A DNA stretch of 64,000 nt from Acanthosoma haemorrhoidale (GCA_930367205.1 OV884013.1:116956869-117020868), one strand, 5' to 3'. Positions 22,831 to 35,787 are shown, numbered from the stretch's first letter. Made by a program: numbers and translations. The notes: generated by a model from the sequence alone, not told the origin.

Positions 22831-24970
22831 ATAAAATATTGGAGAGACGAGAGGGTAATGAGATTCTTTAATGCACTGACCGATGGCTCAGTGTGCCCAA
22901 CTTGAAGATAAACTCAATAGAATTCCAAAAAGAAATATGGAACATTATCGCTAGTAACAAAGTATTATATACAATTAGCGAAATAAAATAAGCGAAATCG
23001 TTCACTCCTCGATTTACGCTCCCTAGAATGTACGTGGTCACTTTTTTGAAGATTTGGCCCGTAAGACTTTTCAAAGGATATTGAGTGGTCCATTTTCTAT
23101 TCCTGTGCCACTATTTTGTTACATGGAATAATATTTTTCCTCAAAATCAAGCTATCTCCTCTAAGGAACCACTAGCGCTCGAGCTTCATTCGGTTATTAG
23201 TACCCTAGACATTTTATTATTTCAATAAACTTGTTTTTGTTCCATTGTATTAAAGAAGATTTTAACATATTTATTACTATAATTTATCATAATAACTCGA
23301 TATAAATATAGTAATGATTAAATATTACATATTGCACTTATGAATATATTGGAATAGCTTTCAAAGAAGGCTAGTTGAAAGTGTTTATGACCATACATAT
23401 ATACACAATATTTTCAACCTATATAGTTATTAAAGTTTCAACCATCTGGTGTGGTTACAATTGATATCCTACTTCAAATAATATGACTTGTATTAATTAC
23501 TAAGTAAATAATTACTGACCGTTTTATATTTTTTTTTTATAGGAGTAGCTATATTTTGCATATTTTTGGTTGAATTTCTATGTAACATTGCATGTCTCCA
23601 GCTCGGGAACTAGAATTCGTATCCAACATCCCTGTCAGAGATAGCTGAAGAAATTTTTAATAGATTCGGATGAAGATGCAATAAACATATTATTTCTTTT
23701 GTATTTCTGTATTTTAGCCTATTAAGCTTTTTATTAAGCCTATTTAGCTAGTAAAGCTTTTTATTTCCTGTTTATAATTACATTCCTAGACTTTATAACA
23801 AAAAAACATAAAAAAAATAACCGTTTTATTTGCCACAGATTCGTCGCGAATTGATTGAAGAAATAACGTTTATCATTACAATTTATTTGAATGGATCAGC
23901 TAATTTTTTATTAAAAAAATATTATTTGAAGAAAAGTCCCCTTAAAAAGAAGTAGTGCTACATAATAAATTTGAACAAACAATTTTTTCTATAAATATCA
24001 TATACCGATTTAAAGATTTTGGATGGGATTGAAAATAAAAGATATTTATTTATGTTGTTGACATCAAATATATTTAAATGATTCTTGACACAATTGATAC
24101 CACGCTCCAATAAAGAATAATTTTAAAAAAATTTAAAAGGTCATTTCTTATGAGATACTACCGTTTTTGTGTACATTTTTCAACTTTCCATTGCCATCCA
24201 AGACATCATTTTTGAATTCCTTTCTTGGAAGGATTTTTTTTTTTTTATGTCTTATCAGATTGCCGTCGGTTTCCATTCTTCCTCACCTTCAAGGATTGAC
24301 GTTATAATTTGTGTACGCATGTGGAATAATAATATTACTAGGGTAGACAGATTATTTGAAAAAATAGCGATTACCTTTTACCTACACAAACATGGGAAAT
24401 GCCCACAAAAGAGGTGTACGAGGATACAGGACTGCCGATGACCGGGCACTGCTATCTCGTGTCTGAGACATACATCAATCGGTGAGACACAGATAGTCGA
24501 GCGGCTATCATCCATCTGGAGCTATGAGCCCACCCCTACTTAGCGGATCACGACTTGATCCACATCTGACGACTGTGGGAACCTCCTGTTCAAGACAAGT
24601 CTGTTATTAGCTCTTCTGGAGGGCATCGGTTCATCTCCCGATCTATCCACTCTTCCGGGGATAGCTCGTCTTAATAAGGAGTCAGGAAGAAGGAGTTTCA
24701 CTTTTGCGCTATTTCCAATTTTCTTTTTTGCTGGGTAGCTACTATCTATCACCATAGAGTTCGGATCTCAACTTCTTTATTTTCCTAAGTATAGATAAAT
24801 AAACTTAATTTTTAGTTTTTGGAATAATTTTCCATAAATTAAACATAATACATTGTTCATATCGCCCCTCATATTAACATGGCAAAAATTATTTTATTTA
24901 TCTTCCATGGTTATGACCTTTGCAGAGTAGCTCTTATTTTATTTGTTTAACAATGGTAGTTCGTATGTTA
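22831..24970. other. AT-rich DNA with a GC-richer patch
   Basis: No gene can be supported. The patch at 24370-24745 contains a 71-codon minus-strand frame rich in Arg, Ser and Asp (LLLPDSLLRRAIPGRVDRSG) that could be coding, but it has no recognised domain or clear splice sites. Confidence 0.35.
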
Positions 24971-25324
24971 GTTTACTAGTATAGTATAGTACAGTACAGT
25001 ATAGGACAGTACAGTACAGTACAGTACAGTACAGTATAGTACAGTACAGTATAGTATAGTACAGTACAGTACAGTACAGTACAGTACAGTACAGTATAGT
25101 ATAGTATAGTATAGTACAGTACAGTATAGTATAGTACAGTACAGTACAGTATAGGACAGTACAGTACAGTACAGTACAGTACAGTACAGTATAGTACAGT
25201 ATAGGACAGTACAGTACAGTACAGTATAGTACAGTACAGTATAGTACAGTACAGTACAGTACAGTACAATATAGTATAGTACAGTACAGTATAGTATAGT
25301 ATAGTATAGTTTACTAGTATAGTA
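24971..25324. repeat. Pentanucleotide AGTAY array with 16-bp flanking repeats
   Basis: About 65 units of AGTAC or AGTAT, with a few AGGAC variants. The identical 16-mer GTTTACTAGTATAGTA lies at both borders (24971-24986 and 25309-25324). The Tyr-Cys-Leu-type frame on the minus strand is an artefact. Confidence 0.95.
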
Positions 25325-27057
25325 GTTTACTCATGAAAGGGGGTATTCTTTCTATCTTTTCTATTCGCAGGAAATAAAAATAATAAAGAAAAAATTACCA
25401 ATATAAAAATCCTCCAGGAATAATTTTATCAATAAACACGCTTTTCGATGGTGATTTGATTGTGTTTTTAAACACGTTCTATGTCTGATGTGTTTTTTTT
25501 TTTTAATGATAACTTTGTAATTAAATGGATTTAAAATGTTTAATTTAACTTTACAATTTAAATAATTCTTTTAATCTAATATAATTAAATAAAGCCAATT
25601 CAAGTGAAGAAAACGTAGGCTAGATTTAAATTAGTGCGAATTGTAAAATATCTTTTAGAATATTAGATTTTTAACTGCCTTAAAAATAAGTAAAGTACTG
25701 ACTGAAACAAAAGATTTTTTTACAATATTTTTTCATGATATTTTTTTTTTTAAAGGGATAATTTCAATGGCTGAAATGATCTTATAGCAATAGCAAGTTG
25801 TTTTTCACAATGATCTATTAAGCTTTTGAGAGAATCTTAAGATCTGAGATAAAGAAGATGAGATAAAGAATATAACTTATCTTTGGTTCTATTGGTTTTT
25901 ATTGAATCGACATTTTTGATGGTGGAATTAAATGGTTTGGAAAAACGAATGATATTTATGATTGGAAACACTAATGCCTGATACTTGCTGAAAAAAACGA
26001 CCATGCAGAATTTTTTGAGACCATTGAATTTATTATTAAAACATTCTCCAGCACAATTAAAATCGTTCTCTGATAGGAATACTACAAAAATAGAGACGCA
26101 TTCGTGCACTACGGTAGGAGCATTGTTTATTTCATCCAATCGCCCAGTTCTTCCTGATTGTCTCCACTGTTTTTTTTTTCTTATTATGATCCTATAAAGG
26201 CGAGATGGGACTTTCTCCGCGGGATGATGTCTCTCCCAAACCGCCCGACCTTAGTGCCGCCGATGAAATCTCTTTCAGCTATTTGAAAGTGAAACAGGGA
26301 ACAATGATTGCGGCTAGAGGATGTGGGATTTTTACTAGGGAAGTCGTTTTGTCGTTTTGTTATCACAGTATCTAGATCGCGGTTTGATTTTCTATTGCCC
26401 TTACGCAAGTCCGTATGTCCTATAGTAAAGTGGATCTGATGGTTTCGGATAGTTGAATGGTTGCGAGTCACTCATTTTTCATAGATCTTTCTCTTCTTCT
26501 CAGAGATCTAATCGCAACGAGACCTGATCCACCATTTCCAGAAATATATAATGTAGTATATGAAATTAAAGGGAATCAAAACTAAACTACGGACAGACTT
26601 ATCATTTGCAGCAGTAGCACACTTGTAAAGCGTAAGCAATGTTTTCCTAATTCGCATTACATGTAATAGGGCAGTCTAGATCAGAATGAACAGGCAGTGG
26701 AGTGGTGGAATTTAGCTAATAGTCCACGACAACTTCTGATGACTCCAAGAAGAGAAGAGGTAATACTTAGCATACATAGGTCATTGCCAGTATCATCGTG
26801 GCTTCTTGAAACCAGGATTGGATCAACAGACGTGTGAAAGCTGCAGCCAAACCAGGGCAGTGAACACGTACGTAGATAGAGTGTCTGTATTCGGAGTTTT
26901 ACAGCTAATGACTTAACAAGGCAAAAGGGACTTCAAGGAAATTAAGGGAAATCTCGAAATATCTTCAAATACCTCAAGAAAATTAAATTCTTGGACAAGA
27001 TGTCGAATAAAGTGGCCAAGCGCTCTATACTAAAAAAAAAATGATTTAATTTTATTC
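25325..27057. other. Intergenic DNA with a GC-richer patch
   Basis: AT-rich to about 26190. A single-copy GC-richer patch at 26190-26480 has a 95-codon minus-strand frame with no motif. A 100-codon minus-strand frame at 25837-26139 also lacks recognisable features. Nothing further is supported. Confidence 0.35.
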
Positions 27058-27350
27058 GCGACCTGCTATAAATGCGTGACGTCCTAGCAATGGTCAGTTT
27101 CTCCAATCATGTCCTGAGCGTCTGTGGCTCTCGCGCTCTAGGTCATCCGCCACTGGATTGTATCAGGTGACGCGGCTGATGAAGGATCGTGGGGGACTTT
27201 CCAAGACTCTCCGCTTCCTCCTTCGCATGCGAGGGAGGCGACAAATATGTGGATTCGGGAGGTCTCTGGCCTTTTTGTAAATATTTTATGAATGAGAACA
27301 TTTATCTCAATTACTTATTGCCTAATAAGGCAGATTTTATTATTAAAGTT
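27058..27350 (+). mobile_element. Jockey family A, 3' UTR fragment
   Basis: Begins GACCTGCTATAAATGCGTGAC and carries the characteristic 3' module (GTCCTGAGCGTCTGTGGCTC, then TTATTGCCTAATAAGGCAG). No coding sequence is retained. Confidence 0.75.
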
Positions 27351-28136
27351 TACAATATTGTTGATTAAATTTAATATTTTTAAAAACTTCACGTTCTGAA
27401 AGTTCTGTCTATAATAGATGTATAGATATAATATCTATAAATACTGTCTATTGTAGGATTTAGTTGGTGTATTCACGCTCTATATGAGATTGAAAGTAGA
27501 GCCTCTACTGTGGGATCCTTGCAGAAAAAACATGTAGGATTGAAGTGTCTTAAGGCTGTAGATAATACACATGTATGAACTGTAGGCTGGCAATGATAAG
27601 TGAGCGAGCATGCTCAGTGCTAAATGCCGACGCCATTAAGAGGTAGAGGACAGTGTATTAATTGGCGGACGGCCCTGGACCCCGTCGATAACAAGTCACA
27701 AGTAAGCGGTTGGTTCCATTATTTGCAGGCATCACGTAATTATCCAGCAAGTAATGGAGCTAATGGGCAATACCAAGGAGAGGGCTGTTTGTTCCTGGCA
27801 GCCTTTAATATATTCTTCTTGTGAATCTTATGACTCGTTGTGCCAAAGTTAGGGCTCAAACATCGCTCGAACAAGCGAGCTCACTGGAACTAGTCGGATG
27901 ACTGGAACAGAGACAGGAACGGGGAACTGTAACGAAACCATAATGTAAGCTGGACTGTAAAGGAACATAACCCATGTTTTATTCATGGTGCATTGCGGCG
28001 ACTGGCAGAGGACATAGCAAGGACCGAAGCCTTGTATCATCCCATGATCCACACAAGTACACTTGTCTCACCACTTCCTTCTCTGCTTCTGCTGCTTTGT
28101 CCGTCTGTCTGCTTCTAGTTGATACGACCACAGCTT
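27351..28136. other. Single-copy DNA, partly GC-richer
   Basis: The stretch 27600-28060 is GC-richer than its surroundings and single-copy. It holds no supported gene. Confidence 0.35.
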
Positions 28137-28682
28137 TAATTTGATTTAAATAGAAAACACAGTTTTTAGTATTTTTGTTGCTATTTTTTTATTGAATTAT
28201 AATGTAAATAGGATAGGGTTATTTATGGAATAACACATCGGGCAAATGGCCTCCACGACTTTGCTGGCACATACGCACTCCTTTGTCGAAATTTTCCATG
28301 CCATAAATGTGGTTGAATTTCCTCTTTTGATGCACGGGTGGATATGGGCTTGTTGACATACACATTTGACTTCAAATAACCCCATAAAAAGAAATCTAAA
28401 GGTGTTTAGTGTGTCCAACTGATCCAGTCTCCCTAAATTTTTCAATTAATCTCTTCACTGTTGATGAAGTCAAACACTATTCCGACCATATTTTGTACGA
28501 AATTTTTGAACTGCGGGCGCCAAACTTTCATTATTTTTGAGAGACGTTGTTCTATCGTGTAACGCGCCATTTTTACTAACCCTAAGCTGTCAGCTGGCAA
28601 ATTGTTTTTTTTTAGGGTTGCCAACACTTTACTGCACAAATGGTGGCAAATTTAAATCTTGTAATAATTCTGGGACACTCTT
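28137..28682 (-). mobile_element. DD41D mariner-like element, copy 1 (private deletion)
   Basis: On the minus strand it starts with the family terminal repeat (GTGTCCCAGAATTATTAC) next to TA at 28683, followed by the HTH N-terminus (MARYTIEQRLSKIMKV...) and then jumps to FRFLFMGLFEVKCVC, a frame-shifted version of LDFFLWGYLKSKVYV. The middle of the transposase is missing and the junction differs from that of the other copies. The 28137 end has the 3' UTR but lacks the terminal repeat. Confidence 0.75.
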
Positions 28683-30257
28683 TATAAATAAATAAAAATT
28701 AACTATATTAAATATTTTATTGACATAAAAACCTATTAAACTTATAATCTTCTAATTCGATAATGAATACGCGATTTATATAAACAAACTATAACTTTTA
28801 GAGCCCACCATAAGAACTATATTTGTTTTGATTATTTTTGTACAATCGCATTTTATTACATATAATAAAATAAAAGTAACCATTGTGAACATAATGGTTT
28901 TATTGTGCTTAATAGTAAACACAAAGTAAAACAAAAATTCCTAGGGGTAGCAATTGAAATAATCAAATACAAATCAACACACCCTCAAAGTAATTAGTAA
29001 TTTGTAAATTTATTTAGCTCTCACAGAATTAATACTTGATAATGAAGTTCGATTTTCTTTAGGTTTTGATTTTAAATAGTCAACTCAACATAGATCTTAA
29101 ACTTTAGAGTTGAACAACGACATTGCATGCTGATTAATTTTTTTATATGAATTATTTTTTATGATATTTTCTGATTATCAGAATCATAAATAAATACATT
29201 TGATTGGCGAACACTATAGTTTTAAAAAATGTACTATTTTCAGATAATTAGCAATATAATCCTAATCTTTTAATATTAATACACGCGATTCCATCAGGAC
29301 AAATACATGAAAAATTAAGATTACTTAACCCTTTTTGTACCTGGACTTGATGAATTGATTTTTATCGATTCGGCATTGAAAATTTGCACACTAGATGACA
29401 AAAGGTTGCCGATAACGAGGGTGATTACATCATTGATCTAAAACAAAAACTTGTTAAAAATTTATCTGTTTGAATTTAATGTAAAAAAAAAACGACATTA
29501 CTTTCCGGTCCCCCTAATACATAGAGTTTATATTTTGTATTTTATTATTTTTATATGAGAAGCCACAAAAACTAACGTGATATTGTCCAATTACCTATTA
29601 GTGATTCTCTTATGATCAGATTTAGATTATCACTATAAAAATATTTTGTCGTATAAATTAAATAATTTTAAAAATTGGGGATAACGGCACAAGTTGGTTT
29701 GGACTAAATGAACATATGCTTTGGTGTGGCTATGTACGACCTGTTGAAAAGTAGAACCTCTCGTGCTTTAGCGTGCCAAGGCCAGGTGAAGTTATAGAAC
29801 TGTATTCAATTTGACTAACTGGCGCCATCAACCGAATGCTAATACAAGCTACAATGGCTTTGTAATCGTCTCCATTGACTTGAATCAATAACCTAACTGC
29901 TATTGGAATCGTACTCAATAAAAGATGCGATTGCTTTAAGTGAAGTCAATTCTCCACCACTTGTTAAAGATCGTTGAGCGTTTTAATTTATTCAGTGTGG
30001 TTTTAAATATTATTTTATTTAAGGATTTTCACCTGTCTGTCAGCATCTCTTGACCTTTTTTTGCAGTAATCGCTCAATGAAATTTCAACAGGACTAGTCA
30101 GATATTCGAATATTTTTGTCATTGGCCGAAAGAGAATTTTGTACTCAACTTGTTTCCATGACTATGCAGTTTGATATAGGGATTATATGAATTCGTATTA
30201 TTTCAAGCCGTCATAATAATATTCTTGTCATCAAAACTTGATTATTTGATTACCTTA
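28683..30257. other. AT-rich DNA, no gene seen
   Basis: Long A/T-rich stretch with a slightly GC-richer patch at 29690-29960. Nothing recognisable. Confidence 0.4.
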
Positions 30258-30690
30258 ATTGAAAGGATTGGATAGGCTTGATGTTAGTCTTTTTTGCTGT
30301 ACCCCATAGCTCTATTCCGTATGCCCAGATTGGCTTAAGTATAACTTTTTAGATTAGTAATTTATTTTCGTTTGAGAGATATGATGTCCTTAATCCTTCA
30401 AGCAATCCTTTCAATCAAAAGTCCTGAGAACAATAGTAAATGCCCCTTATGCCAGCAACAAAACCCTTCATAACGATCTTTACATACCCTACATTCTTGA
30501 ACTCATCCCTTCCAAGTTATTGTATAGTAGTGCAGTCCCTGCGCCACTCATCTCTATAAACCTCCTCGGAGACTGAAACGGGCGAGTGAATGAATGGATT
30601 GTAAATATGGTATAAATGAAAACATTTATCTCAATTAGTTATTGGCTAATAAGGCAGATTTTAGCAGAATAAAGAATATTATATAATTTC
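30258..30690 (+). mobile_element. Jockey family A with inverted 5' segment
   Basis: The 3' part (about 30405-30690) is in plus orientation and includes AGTCCTGAGAACAATAGTAA and the 3' UTR. The upstream part (about 30258-30400) is the same element in minus orientation (ATAGCTCTATTCCGTATGC). The two parts are adjacent in the element: the inverted piece ends at CAATCCTTTCAAT and the sense piece begins with the same string. This is the structure expected of twin priming. It is not coding. Confidence 0.75.
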
Positions 30691-31226
30691 TATAATATGA
30701 TTACCTTGAAATCTATTTTGCTTTAGATATGTGTTCGTGCTCGGCGAATACTGGCCGTAAATGTCGAAAGAGTGCGAATTGCTAGATGGAGCCAGCGATG
30801 GATGGTAGATACGAGCAGGATGAGACTTGGCTCGCCTGGCAGAGAGAACAGATAAGACCTGGAACCGTTGGTCCTAACCTCACGTCCGTCCCAGGCGATC
30901 GGTCGGATAATAAAAGGCCTGAGGATCTTCATATCTCGTTTGTGTTCCCCTTCGACCTGTTTGACCCGAGGGTGGTTCCTCTTCTTTGGACTGTCGACGT
31001 GAGCCCTCCTCTTCTGTGTCATCATCGCCTCGGATGCTACGTGGGCCTGCCTCAGCGCAAACATCCCCCCTCAGGATCTGTACCGAGATCCGATGCAAAT
31101 AACAGTCCCTCCGGGATACGTTACGACATTAGGGCCCTCCCATGGGATCTTTGCTTTTGTGCCCGTTATTTTCGGGACAAAGTGACGAATAGCTCAGTAA
31201 TAACCCTCGGGAGTAATTTTCACCCG
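30691..31226. other. GC-richer block with long overlapping frames
   Basis: Frames of 147 codons (plus, 30786-31229), 113 codons (minus, 30723-31064) and 72 codons (minus, 30880-31098) overlap. Only one at most could be real, and none has a recognisable domain. It is single-copy in the window and may be host sequence or the flank of the LTR element that follows. Confidence 0.3.
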
Positions 31227-31590
31227 TAGTTTCACACAGCAATGAGCAATTTTCGGAAACGGACAAATTACAATGGCTGGTAACTGCTCAAGCCAGATAT
31301 TGGACTCCCTTGAAATATTTGTCTAATTCCTGACTAATTTATCCATCGGATGACACAAATATAAGATGATTGTCATCTTCGGACGTTTCAGACAGCCGTA
31401 CGGTATCACGCGGAAGTATTTTAAAATATTTCATTTTCCAATTGAACTATAGCGATGATGTTTCCCTTAACATCCGACCCAGTATGTAGTAACAAAACTC
31501 TTAATATTTGTGTATACCAGTGTTTGCTTATACTTCATAATAAAGCTTTTCTTTCTTTTAAAAGACTTTCCTCTACAAGATTATTTAACT
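31227..31590 (+). mobile_element. Probable 5' LTR of a Ty3/gypsy-type retrotransposon (5' boundary uncertain)
   Basis: The sequence runs into a primer-binding site at 31590 and ends TTTAACT, the style of Ty3/gypsy LTRs with AGT...ACT ends. AATAAAG near 31540 could be the R-region polyadenylation signal. The first base is a guess based on an AGTTT at 31227. No second LTR is present in the window, so the boundary cannot be tested. Confidence 0.4.
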
Positions 31591-31609
31591 GGCGCCCCGA
31601 ACAGGCACC
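31590..31609 (+). other. Primer-binding site complementary to tRNA-Lys
   Basis: TGGCGCCCCGAACAGGCACC resembles the tRNA-Lys-type site TGGCGCCCGAACAGGGAC with an extra C and a few mismatches. It lies directly after the presumed LTR, sharing its first T with the LTR end. Confidence 0.6.
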
Positions 31610-32220
31610 TGGCAGTATACTCAGTAACTTCACGGTAGTCCACCATTTAGAGATCCCTCATTTGGCAACGGACAGTGAGACCACTCCGATAGCGTGAGAA
31701 GATCGATGCTCTGGAAAGAAACCCCACAAGACAGGACTTCGCCGATATTGGGTACTGATTTATTTCAATAGATTTTCACCAGGTAATACCCTAAAGAAAT
31801 GTGTTATATATCTGAGGAAGTTGAAGGAAGAAGAAAGCTGGACTACATTGAAGACATCATTCACTTGGGACCTGCGAACTTCAAGTGAGAAGAGAAGACG
31901 GTACGTCATCAAGCCGAGAAGATCCGAAGAAATATTCCCTGCATCTGTGAGTAATTCCTGAATTATAAGATTGCTTAGATAACAGGATCTGGGATTGTTT
32001 GGCAACTACTCTACTCACCAGGCTAAGAAGGCTCGAGGAAATATTAACAGAGCCTGGGACTGTTCACTTAAAGGTGCGTTTCAAAGTTTTATGCTGGTTA
32101 TACAGATACAATACATTTAATACAGACCACACGGAAGACTTCGTCAACAGCAATAAAAAAGACTTAAGGTATTTTTTTTGCATACAGTGTAATTTTATAT
32201 ATATATATTTTTTTATTTTT

Positions 32221-32496
32221 ATGACAAGAACAGATATAAAAGATATTTTAGATAAAAACAGACACATTAACGAATTAGAAATGGCTCTTAATGACTATCA
32301 TATGACTAAAGAAGACTATGGACACCTTCCACACTATAATGGTGATCCGACTAATTTAATAACATTCATTAAACCACTAGAAAAAATGTATTCGACAGTA
32401 TGTAACGAAACTATCACCAATATAATACATAATGAACAAAGACTCGTACAAATAGCTAACGAAAGAAAATGTGCCAGGCTTATCATTAGCGCTTAG
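32221..32496 (+). pseudogene. Gag N-terminal fragment of the Ty3/gypsy-type element
   Basis: An ATG at 32221 opens MTRTDIKDILDKNRHINELE and continues to HLPHYNGDPTNLITFIKPLE, which resembles the start of the capsid region in Ty3/gypsy Gag proteins (a hydrophobic-x-F/Y-x-GDP phrase followed by a helix). The same frame is open upstream to 31999, but that part reads like leader sequence. The frame stops after about 91 codons, exactly where a Jockey A fragment begins, so Gag was cut by that insertion. No protease, RT or integrase follows. Gag would form the particle; this piece is inert. Confidence 0.5.
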
Positions 32497-33125
32497 ACCT
32501 TAGATTCCATCCTGACGAGAGATTGCCAGGAACCTACATACGAGACTTAAAGGACGTGAACCGGTAGTTTGTACGGATGTACAGACAGTTCAACAGAAAA
32601 TCCCACTTGACTTTACGTAATATGGTGCTGATAGGAATCAACAAAAGCCTCAATCATCAAGCGCATCCAATCCTTCCACTTTAATAATACCTGAGCATAT
32701 CAGTTTTGACTTTGACTAGTAACGTTTCATGTAACAAACAGAATCCAAGATAACTTTTCCTCAAAATTCCTAAAATTACATCAGAAATTATATGACCACT
32801 CAAATCCCTTAGCTAGATCACATTTAAGCATCTCCCATCCCTACAATCCTCCTCGGAGATATAAGGAGCATTACAATGTGATCCTTTGTAAACATTTAGT
32901 TGCGGGGTGTCCTGAGCGTCTGTGGCTTCATTGCTTCCCTTCAGCCTCCTTGTTATGTAGTGGTGATGTTACCAGTGATGTACCAGCAGGATGATATCCC
33001 CGATCCTTCCCGTGAAAGCGACAATAAATACAGGATAAATAAGAGAGGTAATATACATTTGTGAATTCGGTATGACTAAGAAATTTTATCATAATTATCT
33101 GTTGTTCTATTAGGGTAGATTGTAA
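32497..33125 (+). mobile_element. Degenerate Jockey family A-like fragment inside the LTR element
   Basis: Begins with LRFHPDERLPGTYIRDLK, an altered form of the Jockey YLGFHLDERLTW-type segment. It continues through a degenerate ORF2 tail (CATCAAGCGCATCCAATCC) and ends in a 3' UTR-like region (GTCCTGAGCGTCTGTGGCT near 32900). It is more diverged than the other A copies, so older. Confidence 0.6.
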
Positions 33126-35787
33126 ATTTCTTCAAATTAACATTTCTAACAAAAAAAAGTTATGCAGGGATAACAAGATATGAGCAAGTTATCTAAAAAA
33201 AAATAAACACGAAAATAAATCTTATCCAAGTAAAACAAATATGGAGATACATCTCACCCCAGGATTGATACATTGAACAGCTTTTACACAGAGACACGCT
33301 TTTAGGTTTTTATGAATAAACTATATGTTTGATTTGTGACGTTGAATATTATGCTAAATGAGCCTAAAAGATACAAATGACATTAAGACGCATGTATTTG
33401 TTTATGTGTTTTACATTTTTAATATTCCTAATTATTGCTATCAGCCATTTATGAATTTAAATTAAAATGTATGAATAAATTTGTTTGAGTAATGGCAGAC
33501 ATGTTGCTTTCCAAATCAGGGTGTTTTTGTCGGAAAGGAGGTTATAAACGGGGGTTATAATAGTTTTGGTTGTCCGTATCCTTGCAATTCTTTTAGTTTT
33601 ATGGGAAGTTTTAAGACGTGGAAGGTGCACTTCCGCCCTTGTTCTGTTCCGATTTAGAGTCGTATTAAACGTAAAAAAATGGAAAATAATTACAGAACTA
33701 GAAAAAATTGAATAACGAAAACATTGAAGGCATTAAAAATCTAGCAAGGTTAAGTAAAACAAGACAATTTTCCCGGCAGCAGCCTTGCTGCCTGACTTTC
33801 AGCTAACTCATATTTTTATTTAACCATTTAAAATGGTGTGTCGGGTCGTCACGAGGGGGGTGCCTAGTAACCCTATCCCTAGTGACAAAGTGAGGGTTGA
33901 TTAGGCTATGACCTGGACAATTGCTTCATGACGGATCTTACTACTGTACTATCTGACTCCATATCTGATAGGTATGTGCCCAGACAGTGCACTATGTTCA
34001 GGAGAAGAGGTATAGGGTAGGTGTTGTAGGTAGTTTATGTGGTATTGGAATGACCATGAATTCACACTCAGTATATGACAGTAGGCGAAAACCGGCCAGA
34101 TCCCGAAGGCGAGTGTGAACCGGAGAGAGGCAGACTGGATTGCCGTGGGAGACACTACTAGGTAAAGTTTGTAGTGCCACGGCAACCGTCGTCCGCGAGG
34201 GAGAGGTCTCTTCCAAGGAGGTGCTCGTTTTAGCGAGACGAAGGCAGAGAATCCCACTAGGAAAGTGTGGGGTCTGACGAGGCCGGAGTATAACATAGCG
34301 AGGTTAGGAAGAGAGATCCAGAGGTTTTCATAAATGAGAAGGCCAAATCTAGAAACATCAGTGCAGCTGCAGGTACCAGTCAGAGAGCCGTAGTTAGAAT
34401 GAATTATTGGCTAAAACTAGGTCCTATACATAGCCCCCAGTAGCCAATAATCTGGGGTTTTATTCTGACCAACCAGACCGCAGGGTTGCGGTGACGCTTG
34501 CCTGTTCTAGACCAGGACCCACCCAGCCCTAGCCGCTACCTGACTCTCCCTCCAAGGTCCTCTGACTAGTTTTTTTGCAGCTGCGTCTTTTATTGTTTAC
34601 AATATTTACACTGGTATGACTTATAGTTTGGTAGCATTATCTACATTTGTTTAAATTAATTTACAACGTATCATAACCAATTTACAATATATATACAATA
34701 GATTATAGGGTGATTTATGTAGTTAGCGTTCGCTACATGGTGTGAATACTTGGATTTACAGGCAGAAATGGGAATAGCGAATTTAAATTTAAACTTTTAT
34801 GACATTTACACTGCATCGGGAAGTGAACCACTCAAAGGTCCTTTGATATTGTGCATGAAGGGGTTAAAGAGATTTTGCCGTATCCATTGAATGAGCCAAC
34901 TACTGCTACTTGCTCTTTGACTCCGGGGCAAACAGCTGTAAATTTGAAGTTTAACTGCTTATTGAATTTCACTGTGCCGTGTAAATGCACATAGTCACCT
35001 CCTAGATATGGTTCGGCAAGTACTGTCTAGACGAAGAGTATAACTAGAAAATTCATGAGAATTTGATTAACCAATAAATTACTAAGCTGATGTAGTATTG
35101 TAGTCAATGATTGCCACTTATGTACGCCATATGATGTATGGTACATAATATAGATGTAGACAGTGGATATATTATTGATTTGTATATTATAATTAATTGA
35201 TTATTGGAACCAGAGAGGAATAACGTATTTTTCAGCAACTTTAACTGATTTGGGTCACTCGACTGCGAAGTTGTTATGACTCAGGGAGATGAGATAAGAA
35301 AGAAAATAATAATGTTAAGAGTTAAGAGAGGTAATTGGATGAGCAAGAATGAGTGAATAAATGTAGATGTCAGTAATTCAATGCCGATTACATGTTCAGC
35401 TATGTCCTTACTAGTAATGAGAATCGTGTATGTGAGTGGCGTAATCCCATAAGAAAGGATTAAATTAAACGCATCCATGTAAAACCGGCTTCTCCTCTTT
35501 GTAGTTCTTAACAATTTGCAAAATCTGCGCCTTGACATGGAACAAAGACTGTATGTAAACGTTACAATGGAACGCAATGACTACATTTAGAAAATAACTT
35601 GGTATTTAATAGCCTTCTTTCGCAAGGAGAATTCTTTTCGTCCAATCGTGTAAGGAACCTAAGCCTGTGGGGCCTCCTCCTGGGATTTCTGACTGTGAAA
35701 TATTTTCACTGTAATAAAATCGCTACATAAATAAATAAAAACACTATGATATTACGCAATATAACATTAATCTTATGGCTTGTGGAT
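33126..35787. other. Mixed region with an unclassified GC-richer block
   Basis: AT-rich to about 33780. The block 33780-34560 is distinctly GC-richer, with frames of 115 codons (minus, 33949-34296) and 72 codons (minus, 33998-34216) but no recognised motif. It could be the leader of an unidentified retroelement. From 34560 to 35787 the DNA is AT-rich again, and a 98-codon hydrophobic minus-strand frame at 35281-35577 is not recognised. Confidence 0.35.

Noticed and set aside
24976..25269. 97-codon Tyr/Cys/Leu-rich frame
   Set aside because: A pentanucleotide array with no stop-forming phase, not a protein.
30786..31229. 147-codon frame as a host gene
   Set aside because: Overlapping frames on both strands are equally open because of GC content; no family resemblance.
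32497..35787. Continuation of the LTR element (pol or env) to the right of gag
   Set aside because: No protease, RT, integrase or envelope motifs were found in any frame.
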